From positions 1 to 55,101 of the forward strand of contig JAHHHA010000040.1 in NCBI GenBank assembly GCA_019359615.1: 55,101 bases of DNA. Reading direction: 5' to 3'. This DNA is from Cyanosarcina radialis HA8281-LM2 (GTDB taxonomy: Bacteria; Cyanobacteriota; Cyanobacteriia; Cyanobacteriales; CCAP-1448). The notes under the pieces are model-generated. The model ran no database searches, had not been told where the DNA came from, and worked only from the letters and a program-made list of their open reading frames with translations. Below, piece after piece: positions 44,365-52,787 of the stretch. The translations under genes and the position numbers were made by a program. Positions within the stretch are counted from its first letter, which is position 1. The number at the start of each line of letters is the position of its first letter.

Positions 44365-44952
44365 ATGGTTTCTGCGATCGGCATCCTCAAGCAGCCTAGC
44401 AGCCAAGCTTGGGTCGAGCAAGCCCTAGCCAATCTCGACGTTATTTTACTCGACCATTCTCACTGCGAGCGCAAAGCCGCTGGAGTAGCTTTAAATTTGC
44501 TCTTTCGCTACCCATCTAACACCGAGTTAGTCAGAAAACTGACTGCGATTGCTCGCGAAGAGCTAGAGCATTTCGAGCAGGTAAATCAAATTTTAGAAGC
44601 ACGGGGTATCCCCCTCGGCCCGCTATCGGCTCCTCCCTATGGTGCAGGTTTAAAGGCGCAAATTCGCCCTCACGAACCCGAACGTTTATTAGATTCATTA
44701 TTGGCGTGCGGACTCATAGAGGCTCGCAGTCACGAACGTTTGGGGTTGCTGGCTGCGCACTTACCAGATCCTCAGTTAGCCAGTTTTTATCGCCGCCTGA
44801 TGGCTTCAGAAGCTCGACATTACGGCACTTATTGGTCCCTGGCCCGGACTTATTTCGAGCCAACAACAGTAGCAGAGCGATTAGAAACACTTGCTATAGC
44901 AGAAAGCGAATTGCTGAGCGCTCTTCACCCAGAACCGAGAATTCACAGTTGA
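44365..44952 (+). CDS. miaE: tRNA-(ms2io6A37) hydroxylase, MiaE-like
   Basis: A 195-residue helical diiron protein of the MiaE family, which hydroxylates the isopentenyl side chain of ms2i6A at tRNA position 37. The iron ligands are visible in HSHCERKAAG, REELEHFEQV, LIEARSHERLG and SEARHYGTYW, in the Glu-x-x-His spacing of ferritin-like enzymes. The ATG at 44365 is preceded by a HIP1-containing leader. The end runs into a short-repeat tract (GTGTGGAGTGTTGAG). It is transcribed divergently from the phosphatase. Confidence 0.88.
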   Translation: MVSAIGILKQPSSQAWVEQALANLDVILLDHSHCERKAAGVALNLLFRYPSNTELVRKLTAIAREELEHFEQVNQILEARGIPLGPLSAPPYGAGLKAQIRPHEPERLLDSLLACGLIEARSHERLGLLAAHLPDPQLASFYRRLMASEARHYGTYWSLARTYFEPTTVAERLETLAIAESELLSALHPEPRIHS

Positions 44953-45060
44953 AGAAGTGTGGAGTGTTGAGTGTGGAGTGTTGAGTTGTCAGTTGTCAGT
45001 TGTTAATTTTCCCCTCTGCTCCTCTCTCTCGCCCTCTCGCCCTCCCCTTTGCCCCTAAAT
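44953..45060. repeat. Short tandem repeats between miaE and the methyltransferase gene
   Basis: GTGTGGAGTGTTGAGTGTGG units, then TTGTCAGTTGTCAG heptamers, then a pyrimidine tract of CTCTCGCCCTCTCGCCC type. No coding potential seen. Confidence 0.75.
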
Positions 45061-45143
45061 CGATCGCGTGCTACGATTGACTTTTCTAGAATCGTTTCCG
45101 CAGCGTTAAATGTCGATTCAAACTTTCACCCAATTAAAGGAGG

Positions 45144-45971
45144 ATGGCTGGTGTTAAGAATTCCGGCCATCAACGGCTAAGTGTTGAAGCTACTTTAGCC
45201 CAGGTCAAAAGACTTCAGAGCGATCGCTCCTATCGCGATGCCAACCAATTGTTCTACATCGAAGGCGTGCGCAACTTTCTCAAAGTGGTTGACAATGGTT
45301 TTGAGATCGCAGCCATTACTTTTAGCGAGAAATTGCTGACAGTACCCCCAGCGCGAAAATTAGTGCGGCAACTTCGTCGCGACGGCGTTCCCACTTTCGG
45401 CATTACCCCCGAACAGTTTCGGCAGATTTCTCAAACCGAACGAGCCTCTGGGATCGGAGCGATACTCCGCCAGCGCTGGCAGCGCTTGCCCGATATCTCG
45501 CCAGCAGTCGGTTTGTTTTGGGTGGCACTGGAAACCGTTCGTTCGTCAGGAAATTTGGGAACTTTGATTCGCACGTCTGAAGCCGTCGGCGGTGCTGGGT
45601 TCATTTTCATCGGCGAAAGCATAGATCCATTCGATCCCGATGTCGTTCGCGCCTCTATGGGTTCGATCTTTCACCAACAGTTTGCCCGCACCAATTTTTC
45701 TGCCCTCCGTCGGTGGATAAACCTTCATGGTTATGCAGCAATTGGGGCCTCACCAGATGGGATTGCTGACTTACATCAGTTTGCTTATCCCCGCTCTACT
45801 CTGCTTTGTCTGGGTGAAGAGCGCCAAGGTCTGACCCAGCAACAGCGTTCCTTGTGCCAGCATCTCGTGCGGATTCCCATGGTAGGAGCCGTCGATTCTC
45901 TTAATTTGGCTATAGCTGGAAGCCTTTTGATGTATGAGGTTTACAGATCCAGAACTACGCGATCGAGCTAG
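45144..45971 (+). CDS. SpoU/TrmH-family RNA 2'-O-methyltransferase
   Basis: A 275-residue methyltransferase with an N-terminal substrate-binding part (RDANQLFYIEGVRNFLKVVD) and a C-terminal knotted SPOUT domain: motif 1 in LETVRSSGNLGTLIRTSEAV, motif 2 in LLCLGEERQGLTQQQR and motif 3 in VRIPMVGAVDSLNLAIAGSL. It methylates ribose in rRNA or tRNA; the exact site is unknown. AGGAGG abuts the ATG with no spacing, which is poor for that start, but no better in-frame start exists. A 15-codon frame (45110-45157) overlaps it. Confidence 0.9.
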   Translation: MAGVKNSGHQRLSVEATLAQVKRLQSDRSYRDANQLFYIEGVRNFLKVVDNGFEIAAITFSEKLLTVPPARKLVRQLRRDGVPTFGITPEQFRQISQTERASGIGAILRQRWQRLPDISPAVGLFWVALETVRSSGNLGTLIRTSEAVGGAGFIFIGESIDPFDPDVVRASMGSIFHQQFARTNFSALRRWINLHGYAAIGASPDGIADLHQFAYPRSTLLCLGEERQGLTQQQRSLCQHLVRIPMVGAVDSLNLAIAGSLLMYEVYRSRTTRSS

Positions 45972-46055
45972 GTAGGGGGAGACAAGGAGGACAAGGAAGA
46001 CAAGGGGACGCAGAGGAGAATTCTGAACTTCTGAACTTCTGAACTCCTTTAAAAA

Positions 46056-46147
46056 CGGAGAAGGAGGGATTCGAACCCTCGATAGGTCGTTACCGTGCCT
46101 ATAACGGATTAGCAATCCGCCGCTTTCAACCGCTCAGCCACCTCTCC
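46056..46147 (-). tRNA. tRNA-Ser (anticodon GCT)
   Basis: A 92-base class II tRNA. The acceptor stem GGAGAGG pairs with CTTCTCC (one G-T wobble) and the discriminator is G, as in tRNA-Ser. It has a long variable arm, the anticodon loop TTGCTAA (anticodon GCT, reading AGC/AGT) and the T-loop GGTTCGAATCCC. CCA is not encoded. A short T-run follows the 3' end. Confidence 0.97.
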
Positions 46148-46423
46148 AGGCGATGAATTCTAAATATAGCATAGTTAAGCGATCGCCATCAATCTAGTCC
46201 TTCAATTAGCGTGCGCTCTTCCTATCGACGATGCTAATTTTAACTAACAACTTTTTAACTCTCTAGATATAGTTAAAAGCTGAGATTGTTCGCTCCCTTG
46301 ATAGAACTAAAATCTGGTAAACTCAAATAAATTAAAAATATCAAAAAAAATCAGGGTTTCATTGGGAATAACAATATAATTCCTATCCCCCTGGGACAAA
46401 TCGATTCAAAAACCAGAAAAAGT

Positions 46424-47704
46424 ATGGCTGATAGCAAGTTGCAGCACATAGCACTGATTTCCGTCCACGGCGATCCTGCCATTGAAATTGGTAAAGAAGA
46501 AGCTGGCGGACAAAACGTTTACGTGCGTCATGTAGGCGAGGCGCTAGCCCAACAAGGTTGGCGAGTAGATATGTTTACTCGCAAAGTTAGTGCTAGCGAC
46601 CCTACTATTGTCGAGCATAGCCCTAACTGTCGAACTATTCGTCTAACTGCTGGTCCAGAAGAATTTATTCCTAGAGATAGCTTATTTGAATACTTGCCCG
46701 AATTTGTGGCCGAATTTTTAAAGTTTCAGAAAGAATCAGATCTTAAATATCCTTTAGTCCACACCAACTATTGGCTATCGTCCTGGGTGGGGATGCAACT
46801 CAAACAAATTCAAAAGGTGAAGCAAGTTCACACCTACCACTCTCTAGGCGCAGTTAAGTATAAGTCAGTCACTACCATTCCTTTAATTGCTACCAAGCGC
46901 TTAGAAACTGAAAAATTACTCTTGGAGACGGCAGATCGAGTAGTAGCAACCAGTCCCCAAGAAAAAGAGCATATGCGATCGCTCGTTTCTCTCAAAGGCA
47001 ATATCGATATTATTCCCTGCGGTACGGATATTAGCCGCTTCGGTCAAGTCAGCCAGGAAGCTGCTAGAGAAAAACTGGGAATCGATGCTGGAAGTAAAGT
47101 AGTTTTCTATATCGGGCGCTTCGATCGACGCAAGGGAATTGAAACTCTAGTCCGCGCCGTGAGCCGTTCCCAATTGCGCGGGCAGGCCGATTTAAAATTA
47201 ATTATCGGCGGCGGCAGTCGTCCCGGTGAAAGCGATGGCTTAGAACGCGATCGCATTGAAGGAATTGTTGACGAACTAGGCATGACAGAAATAACTACCT
47301 TTCCAGGGCGGATTTCTGACGAAGACTTGCCGCTTTATTACGCCGCTGCCGACGTTTGCGTCGTTCCCAGTCATTACGAACCCTTTGGCTTAGTGGCAAT
47401 TGAAGCCATGGCGAGTAATACCCCGGTCGTGGCTAGCGATGTTGGCGGGTTGCAGTTTACCGTCATCCCCGAAAAAACTGGCTTGCTATGTCCGCCGAAG
47501 AAGGAAATTGCTTTTGGAGAAGCGATCGATCGAATTATAGGCGACTCACAATGGCGCGATTTATTAGGGCAAAATGCCAGGGCGCGGGTAGAAGAAAAGT
47601 TTAGTTGGGATGGAGTCGCCTTGCAGTTGAGCCAACTTTACAGCGAACTCTTGCAACCTGCTAGTAAAGTATCCGATCGATTATCAAAACGAGGGCAGGC
47701 TTAA
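46424..47704 (+). CDS. GT4-family glycosyltransferase, sucrose-synthase/sucrose-phosphate-synthase-like
   Basis: A 426-residue GT-B glycosyltransferase. Near the start EAGGQNVYVRHVGEALAQQG matches the glucose-acceptor loop of sucrose synthase and sucrose-phosphate synthase (GGQ-x-x-YV). The middle has ISVHGDPA and HTYHSLGAVK; the C-terminal nucleotide-sugar site has IGRFDRRKGIETLVRA and the E-x7-E motif in HYEPFGLVAIEAMASNTPVV. It lacks the phosphatase domain of cyanobacterial SPS. It may make sucrose or another glycoside; substrates are inferred. A TATAAT box lies at 46375-46380. Confidence 0.85.
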   Translation: MADSKLQHIALISVHGDPAIEIGKEEAGGQNVYVRHVGEALAQQGWRVDMFTRKVSASDPTIVEHSPNCRTIRLTAGPEEFIPRDSLFEYLPEFVAEFLKFQKESDLKYPLVHTNYWLSSWVGMQLKQIQKVKQVHTYHSLGAVKYKSVTTIPLIATKRLETEKLLLETADRVVATSPQEKEHMRSLVSLKGNIDIIPCGTDISRFGQVSQEAAREKLGIDAGSKVVFYIGRFDRRKGIETLVRAVSRSQLRGQADLKLIIGGGSRPGESDGLERDRIEGIVDELGMTEITTFPGRISDEDLPLYYAAADVCVVPSHYEPFGLVAIEAMASNTPVVASDVGGLQFTVIPEKTGLLCPPKKEIAFGEAIDRIIGDSQWRDLLGQNARARVEEKFSWDGVALQLSQLYSELLQPASKVSDRLSKRGQA

Positions 47705-47724
47705 CGAAGTCAGGAGTCAGGAGT

Positions 47725-47775
47725 AGGGGCGTATAGCCTGCGGCATGGCTATGTCCTCCGGACAGGCTGCGCCTT
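47725..47775. repeat. Short dispersed repeat after the glycosyltransferase gene
   Basis: GCGTATAGCCTGCGGCATGG, then CTATGTCCTCCGGACAGGCT and GCGCC form an interrupted palindrome of the GCGTAGCC type typical of cyanobacterial short dispersed repeats. A related piece lies at about 51524-51566. Confidence 0.5.
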
Positions 47776-47850
47776 GCACTTAGCATTTGGGCGATAAAAC
47801 AAAGACTACCAAAACAGCCTGAATCCGAACTGAGGTTAATGTACCATTTT

Positions 47851-47878
47851 GTATGGGCGCAAAGTGTTGCGCCCATAC
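47851..47878. repeat. Perfect 12-bp inverted repeat before folD
   Basis: Arms GTATGGGCGCAA and TTGCGCCCATAC around a 4-base loop, ending 22 bases before the folD ATG. It can form a stable hairpin near the ribosome-binding region and might affect folD translation; it is also a repeat type seen in cyanobacterial spacers. Confidence 0.75.
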
Positions 47879-47899
47879 TTGCTGTGTTTTTTCTTGACC

Positions 47900-48793
47900 A
47901 TGGAATCTTCAACCGCGAACATCTTAGATGGTAAAGCCTTAGCTCAACGAATTCAGAGCGAACTGCAACAGCAGATTCAGCAATGGCAAGGATCGATCGG
48001 TCGTCCGCCGGGACTGGCAGTAGTCATGGTAGGGGATAATCCCGCTAGCGCCGCTTACGTTCGCAATAAAGAGCGATCGTGCCAACAGGTGGGAATGAAC
48101 TCGTTCGGGCAGCATTTACCTACCAACACTACCCAATCGGAACTAGAACAATTAATTCATACCCTCAACCTAGACGATCGAGTTGATGGGATTTTATTAC
48201 AGTTACCCCTACCGGAACATTTAGATTCAGTATCGCTGCTGTACCAAATTGCTCCCGATAAAGATGTCGATGGCTTGCATCCGCTCAACCTCGGACATTT
48301 GGTGCGGGGAGAGGCAGGTTTGCGAAGCTGCACCCCAGCGGGAGTTATGCGCCTGCTAGAGGCATATAAAATCGACTTGCAAGGTAAACGCGCGGTAGTA
48401 GTAGGACGCAGTATTTTGGTAGGCAAACCCTTAGCGCTGATGCTCCTAGAAGCTAATGCCACAGTCACTATAGCCCACTCGCGATCGCCCGACTTGCCAG
48501 CAATTACCCGCAGCGCTGACGTACTGATTACCGCTGTCGGTCGTCCGAAATTGATTACTGCCGAGATGGTCAAACCCCAAGCAGTGGTAGTAGACGTGGG
48601 CATCAATCGCGTTACCGACGAGACTGGCAAAAGTCGTTTAGTCGGAGATATTGACTTTGAATCGGTCGCGGCTACAGCAGCATTTATCACTCCCGTACCC
48701 GGCGGTGTCGGACCGATGACCGTAGCCATGTTGTTGCAAAATACTGTATCAAGCTACGCCCAACGGCATCAAAGCGTCACCAAACACCCGTAA
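47900..48793 (+). CDS. folD: Methylenetetrahydrofolate dehydrogenase/cyclohydrolase FolD
   Basis: A 297-residue bifunctional folate enzyme that interconverts 5,10-methylene-, 5,10-methenyl- and 10-formyl-tetrahydrofolate. It has [20 protein letters not shown] (with Tyr and the catalytic Lys of YVxxK), [56 protein letters not shown] and [18 protein letters not shown]. The ATG at 47900 (MESSTANIL) fits the family start; an upstream frame start at 47849 would run through the hairpin. It leads the group folD-crtE-PAP2. Confidence 0.96.
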   Translation: MESSTANILDGKALAQRIQSELQQQIQQWQGSIGRPPGLAVVMVGDNPASAAYVRNKERSCQQVGMNSFGQHLPTNTTQSELEQLIHTLNLDDRVDGILLQLPLPEHLDSVSLLYQIAPDKDVDGLHPLNLGHLVRGEAGLRSCTPAGVMRLLEAYKIDLQGKRAVVVGRSILVGKPLALMLLEANATVTIAHSRSPDLPAITRSADVLITAVGRPKLITAEMVKPQAVVVDVGINRVTDETGKSRLVGDIDFESVAATAAFITPVPGGVGPMTVAMLLQNTVSSYAQRHQSVTKHP

Positions 48794-48799
48794 AATAGC

Positions 48800-48905
48800 A
48801 GAGGGGAGAGGGGGAGATGGGGAGATGGGGAGATGGGGAGAATTATTAACTTTACACTCAACACTTCTAAACTCCTGAACTCCTGAACTCCTGAACTTCT
48901 GAACT
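48800..48905. repeat. Short tandem repeats between folD and crtE
   Basis: GGGGAGAT octamers (three to four, about 48806-48840) are followed by ACTCCTGA/ACTTCTGA octamers (about 48868-48908). They match the repeat units found after aspS, in the DUF2499 spacer and inside the acyl-activating enzyme gene. Confidence 0.9.
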
Positions 48906-48940
48906 TCTTATTTATAATCGCTTATCAATTTGAGTTGTTT

Positions 48941-49870
48941 ATGACCAGTACCAAGGATCGAGAGCGCACAGAACTACAAACAGCCCAGTTTAATCTATCG
49001 AGCTATCTAGCCGAACGCAAGGCTTTGGTAGAAGCTGCGTTGGATCGCTCTTTGCCAGTGGCATACCCAGAAAAGATTTACGAAGCCATGCGCTACTCCT
49101 TGCTGGCTGGCGGTAAACGCTTGCGTCCGATCCTGTGTTTGGCTACTTGCGAACTGGCTGGAGGGACAATAGATGCGGCCATGCCTACCGCTTGTGCTTT
49201 AGAAGCCATCCACACCATGTCGTTAATTCACGACGACCTGCCAGCGATGGATAATGACGATTACCGTCGCGGTAAACTGACAAATCACAAAGTTTACGGA
49301 GAAGATATTGCGATTTTAGCTGGGGATGGGCTGTTAGCTCGTGCGTTTGAATGCGTGGCCCTAGAAACTCAGGGCGTTCCAGCCGATCGCGTTTTGCAGG
49401 TAATCGTTCGCTTGGGTGGCGCTGTCGGGGCGGCGGGACTAGTGGGCGGACAAGTCGTAGATCTAGAATCTGAAGGGAAACCAGATATTTCTCTAGAAAC
49501 ACTCAACTTCATTCACACCCATAAAACTGGGGCCTTGCTGGAAGCCTGCGTAGTTTGCGGGGCAATTTTAGCCGGAGCGGGAACAGCCGAATTACAAAAG
49601 CTTTCTCGCTATGCCCAAAATATTGGCTTAGCGTTTCAGATTATCGATGATATTTTGGACGTTACTGCCACTCAAGAAGAACTGGGAAAGACGGCAGGCA
49701 AAGACTTACAAGCTCAAAAAGCTACTTTTCCCAGCATTTGGGGATTAGAAGAATCAAAAGCCCAAGCGAAGAAACTAGTTGACGATGCCAAGGCAGAACT
49801 GGCAGCGTTCAAAGAAGCAGCTATACCCCTGTCAGCCCTAGCAGACTTCATTACTAACCGCACTCATTAG
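48941..49870 (+). CDS. crtE: Geranylgeranyl/farnesyl diphosphate synthase
   Basis: A 309-residue short-chain trans-prenyltransferase. The first Asp-rich motif is in [20 protein letters not shown], the second in [36 protein letters not shown] and [15 protein letters not shown] also fit. In cyanobacteria this enzyme supplies GGPP for carotenoids, phytyl chains and quinone tails. The ATG at 48941 ([10 protein letters not shown]) is preferred to a TTG two codons upstream. It is followed by the divergent PAP2 gene after a 100-base repeat tract, a gene order I recall as common in cyanobacteria. Confidence 0.95.
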   Translation: MTSTKDRERTELQTAQFNLSSYLAERKALVEAALDRSLPVAYPEKIYEAMRYSLLAGGKRLRPILCLATCELAGGTIDAAMPTACALEAIHTMSLIHDDLPAMDNDDYRRGKLTNHKVYGEDIAILAGDGLLARAFECVALETQGVPADRVLQVIVRLGGAVGAAGLVGGQVVDLESEGKPDISLETLNFIHTHKTGALLEACVVCGAILAGAGTAELQKLSRYAQNIGLAFQIIDDILDVTATQEELGKTAGKDLQAQKATFPSIWGLEESKAQAKKLVDDAKAELAAFKEAAIPLSALADFITNRTH

Positions 49871-49965
49871 TTAGTTGTTAGTTGTTAGTTGTCAGTCGTC
49901 AGTTGTTAGTTACTGACCGTTGACTATTAGTTATTGACTATTGACCATTGACCAATTACTAACCA
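49868..49965. repeat. TTGTTAG/TTGACTA heptamer repeats
   Basis: About a dozen heptamers of the TTAGTTG, TTGTCAG and TTGACTA kind fill the space between crtE and the next gene. They are typical cyanobacterial STRRs. Confidence 0.85.
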
Positions 49966-49969
49966 GATA

Positions 49970-50425
49970 ATGCAAGACTTTAGCGATATTCTCAACAATC
50001 AGGTGCTGCTAGTAGCACTATTTGCTTGTGTATTAGCTCAGATATTAAAGATTGTTGTGGAATTGATAATTCATCGCAAAGTTGATGTTCGAGTTTTAGT
50101 CAGAACTGGGGGGATGCCCAGCGCCCATTCAGCCTTGGTGACGGCTTTAGCTACAGGAGTCGGGCAAACGATGGGTTGGGGAAGTCCAAATTTTGCTCTG
50201 GCAACCATCTTTGCCGTCATTGTGATGTACGATGCGGCTGGAGTTCGTCAAGCAGCGGGAAAGCAAGCCCGCCTCCTCAACCAAATTATTGATGAGATGT
50301 TTCAAGAAAATCCCAACTTCAACGAAGATCGACTCAAAGAACTACTGGGACACACTCCCATGCAGGTGATTGTCGGCTCGATTCTCGGTATTGCGATCGC
50401 TTTCTTTGCTAGAGTGGCTTATTGA
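49970..50425 (+). CDS. Divergent PAP2-family (DUF212) membrane protein
   Basis: A 151-residue membrane protein of the divergent PAP2/DUF212 family (YuiD-like). It has hydrophobic segments at LLVALFACVLAQILKIVVEL and VIVGSILGIAIAFFARVAY, and the family motif RTGGMPSAHSALVTALATGV with MYDAAGVRQAAGKQARLLNQ. The acid-phosphatase-like His and Ser are present, so it may remove phosphate from a lipid or isoprenoid diphosphate, which would fit its place after crtE; that link is inference. Confidence 0.9.
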   Translation: MQDFSDILNNQVLLVALFACVLAQILKIVVELIIHRKVDVRVLVRTGGMPSAHSALVTALATGVGQTMGWGSPNFALATIFAVIVMYDAAGVRQAAGKQARLLNQIIDEMFQENPNFNEDRLKELLGHTPMQVIVGSILGIAIAFFARVAY

Positions 50426-50543
50426 TCTTTCTCTGTAGTATCGAGAGATTTTTGATAAAAAATCAGGAAATGTTGCCGACAAAACACTAATTGAGATAAC
50501 TAACCCTGCTAATCTCTTACTGGGAAACCTCAATAGAGCAATT

Positions 50544-51497
50544 ATGCAGGAAGCCTTTGGTATGCAATTGGATTCGATCTCCCCTATCGGTAGCAGCCAA
50601 GATCGGCAAATCGACCCCCAAACTAAGATTCCCAACCCACAACTAATCGCTGCATCCTCAGACATTAAGTTACTCGTGCTAGATATCGATGGCACGATCG
50701 CGGGTTTATCTAATGATGTTCGATTGCCCGTCAAGCAAGCGATAAAAGCGGCTCGATTGCGGGGTATTCAAGTCGCGATCGCTACTGGTAGAATGTACCG
50801 CTCGGCTTTGCGCTTTCATCGCGCCATCGGTGCCGATTTACCGATTCTGGCTTATCAAGGAGCTTGGATACAAGATCCGGCAACCCAACAAATTCACCGC
50901 CACTTGCCAGTTCCTAACTCGATAGCTGGGCAATTACTAGATTATTTCGAGCAACCAGAACTGCTGCCTTTAATTACCGTTCACTTCTATCTCAACGATC
51001 GCCTCTACGTGCGCCAATTGACCTTAGAAACCCAAGAATATGCCGCCAGATCGGGGGTCGAACCGACTCCAGTTGGGGATCTCAGGCAATTACTAATAGC
51101 AGATGGCGGAAGAGAACCTTACCTGACCAAAGTTTTAGCTATGAGCAACGATCCGAGTTTAATAAGCAAGTTGCTAGCAGAGTTGCGATCGCGCTACAGC
51201 AGTAGCGAACTTTATCTCACTACTTCTGTCCCCACTTTCTTGGAAGCGACTAATCCCCTAGTTAATAAGGGAACGGCAGTTCGCTATCTAGCCGAAGAAG
51301 TCCTGGGACTGCAAGCGGCCAACGTCATGGCCGTGGGTGATAATTTTAACGATTTAGAAATGCTGGAGTATGCCGGGGTGGGTGTAGCGATGGGAGATGC
51401 CCCCGCAGATATTAAGGCGATCGCTCAATGGATCGCTCCCTCAGTCGAAGAAGATGGTGCCGCTACGGCGATCGAAACCTTTTTATTAAATCGTTAG
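50544..51497 (+). CDS. Cof-type HAD-IIB hydrolase
   Basis: A 317-residue HAD phosphatase. Motif I is LVLDIDGTIAGL (Asp nucleophile and Asp+2), motif II the Thr in VAIATGRMYRSA, motif III the Lys in NPLVNKGTAVRYL, and motif IV AVGDNFNDLEMLEYAGVGVA. The C2-type cap places it in the Cof group, which dephosphorylates sugar phosphates or cofactors. The first 40 residues are not conserved and the start could lie further in (MQLDSI at residue 7). It follows the PAP2 gene by about 120 bases. Confidence 0.92.
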   Translation: MQEAFGMQLDSISPIGSSQDRQIDPQTKIPNPQLIAASSDIKLLVLDIDGTIAGLSNDVRLPVKQAIKAARLRGIQVAIATGRMYRSALRFHRAIGADLPILAYQGAWIQDPATQQIHRHLPVPNSIAGQLLDYFEQPELLPLITVHFYLNDRLYVRQLTLETQEYAARSGVEPTPVGDLRQLLIADGGREPYLTKVLAMSNDPSLISKLLAELRSRYSSSELYLTTSVPTFLEATNPLVNKGTAVRYLAEEVLGLQAANVMAVGDNFNDLEMLEYAGVGVAMGDAPADIKAIAQWIAPSVEEDGAATAIETFLLNR

Positions 51498-51625
51498 TGG
51501 GCTTCAAGTCCCCAATTACTTATGCGCGAGCGCAGCCATGCGTGCTAGGGCTATACGCACAGCGTGCCGGAGGCATTTATTGGTAATCGTAAATTGCTTT
51601 GAGGAATTCCCTTTGAAAATCAGAA

Positions 51626-51664
51626 AGGGAACCGACGACTGGCCGTGTTTCGTCTCGGTTCCCT
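51626..51664 (+). terminator. Strong hairpin (AGGGAACCGA / TCGGTTCCCT) after the HAD gene
   Basis: A perfect 10-bp stem plus three more pairs around a 13-base loop, located 130 bases after the HAD stop. No T-run follows directly, so termination is uncertain. The bases just after it contain CTCCTCACAC (51677-51686). Confidence 0.4.
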
Positions 51665-51852
51665 GCTTCTGGTTCGCTCCTCACACGATGTTATTATAGC
51701 CTATTTATTTTCTCGTGTCATCCCCTTTACAAAAATTAATTTTAAGCTGAGGTTGTTCCGATCGTCGCATCCCGAATCTAGTTTAATTGTGTACGCGATC
51801 GCCGCACTCTCATAGTATTCTGTGAGGCGGTTGTCTTGGGAAACCAAACGCA

Positions 51853-52197
51853 ATGGCAAAGCTACCAAATGAAACTCTAACCACAATCTTCACTTTACAA
51901 AGACAGTTAATAGAAGGCATTGATGAGGCAGCAGCAACAGAATCGACGATCTTTGAACAATTCGGCGAGACAGAGGTAACACTTTCTGTATTAGAGCAAC
52001 TTCAGAATATTAGGGAACGTTTAGTGGGTCCCTACTCTCGTCTGGCATCACTCTTACCAAGAATTGCCGAATATCAACCGACTGCTCCAGTAGATGTGCT
52101 AGATTTACTGTACCAGACGATCGAACAAGCACAAATTGCCCGCGATGCCTCAGCCGCAAGCGTTCGAGAAGCCCAAAGAGACTTTAACCTATTATGA
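51853..52197 (+). CDS. Unknown helical protein (114 aa)
   Basis: A soluble all-helical protein with no family I recognise (ETLTTIFTLQRQLIEGIDEA, VLEQLQNIRERLVGPYSRLA, DLLYQTIEQAQIARDASAAS). Its stop overlaps the start of the next gene (ATGA), so the pair is co-translated. A leader of about 150 bases with a HIP1 site precedes it. The short, coupled, helical pair could be a binding-partner or toxin-antitoxin-like couple, but nothing in the sequence proves it. Confidence 0.6.
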   Translation: MAKLPNETLTTIFTLQRQLIEGIDEAAATESTIFEQFGETEVTLSVLEQLQNIRERLVGPYSRLASLLPRIAEYQPTAPVDVLDLLYQTIEQAQIARDASAASVREAQRDFNLL

Positions 52198-52400
52198 GTC
52201 AGCCCAAAATAATTGCTAACCCAGAGAAGATTAAGCTCACCGTCGAACAGTTGCGCAAAAGTAGCCGACAGCTTGAACTGGTGACTTTAGCGCTAGATGA
52301 ACTCATTGCTAGGATAGATACCGATCTTCGGTGTCAGCGCCGGACTCGCCTTCAAATTAAGCAGCCACCGCATCAACTCGAATCAGAAAGATCGCCTTGA
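52194..52400 (+). CDS. Unknown small protein (68 aa), coupled to the gene upstream
   Basis: A small helical protein (NPEKIKLTVEQLRKSSRQLE, LVTLALDELIARIDTDLRC) with a basic, Gln-rich tail (RRTRLQIKQPPHQLESERSP). Its ATG overlaps the preceding stop by four bases. No family is recognised. The tail looks unordered and may be a chance extension. Confidence 0.5.
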   Translation: MSQPKIIANPEKIKLTVEQLRKSSRQLELVTLALDELIARIDTDLRCQRRTRLQIKQPPHQLESERSP

Positions 52401-52470
52401 GAGGACAAATAACTTACTTTTGGTGTGGAGAAATGGCGAAGCACTGCTGAAGAGCTTTTTGGCAAGAAGT

Positions 52471-52583
52471 CATATCGAATCCGGTTAATCACCCATAATA
52501 AAATTGATTGTAGGTTGGGTTGTAGGCGCAGAAACCCAACACCCCAGGAATGTTGGGTTTCGCTATCGCTCTACCCAACCTAC
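52471..52583. repeat. GATATC leader plus TAGGTTGGGTT hairpin, second full copy
   Basis: Same composite as 27689-27795: CATATCGAATCCGGTTAATC, CCATAAT, then arms GTAGGTTGGGT and ACCCAACCTAC enclosing GAAACCCAAC/GTTGGGTTTC. It cuts into the end of a small frame on the minus strand. Confidence 0.8.
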
Positions 52584-52660
52584 ATTCGTGGATCGATCTC
52601 TTTATCTAACTTCTGCTCGATCCGATCCAATCGCGGATCGTTGTCTGTAGTTTGTGTCAT
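52580..52660 (-). pseudogene. Fragment of a small Arg/Asp-rich protein, truncated by the hairpin repeat
   Basis: MTQTTDNDPRLDRIEQKLDK then EIDPRM and a stop supplied by the end of the repeat. The DPRLDRIE-type opening is common in small coiled-coil proteins of cyanobacteria. It appears to be cut off by insertion of the repeat. Confidence 0.35.
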
Positions 52661-52691
52661 TTGCAGCAACATCTCAAAATTAAAAACCCTC

Positions 52692-52725
52692 TCCCCAAAC
52701 CCTTCTCCCAAGTTTGGGAGAGGGG
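52692..52725. repeat. CCCTTCTCCCAAG/TTTGGGAGAGGG inverted repeat downstream of the porin gene
   Basis: Imperfect palindrome of the widespread CCTCTCCC...GGGAGAGG spacer type, about 60 bases beyond the porin stop. It could end the porin transcript, though no T-run is obvious. Confidence 0.5.
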
Positions 52726-52787
52726 TGCCAAAGGCGGGGCGAGGGCATTTTACCTAGTAACTAAACCAGGTAACAGATTTTTTAGAT

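Noticed and set aside
51677..51686. CTCCTCACAC after a strong hairpin, suggesting the yfr1 gene itself
   Set aside because: The base before the core is G rather than the conserved A, and no 3' terminator hairpin with a T-run follows. It is probably chance; a covariance search would settle it.
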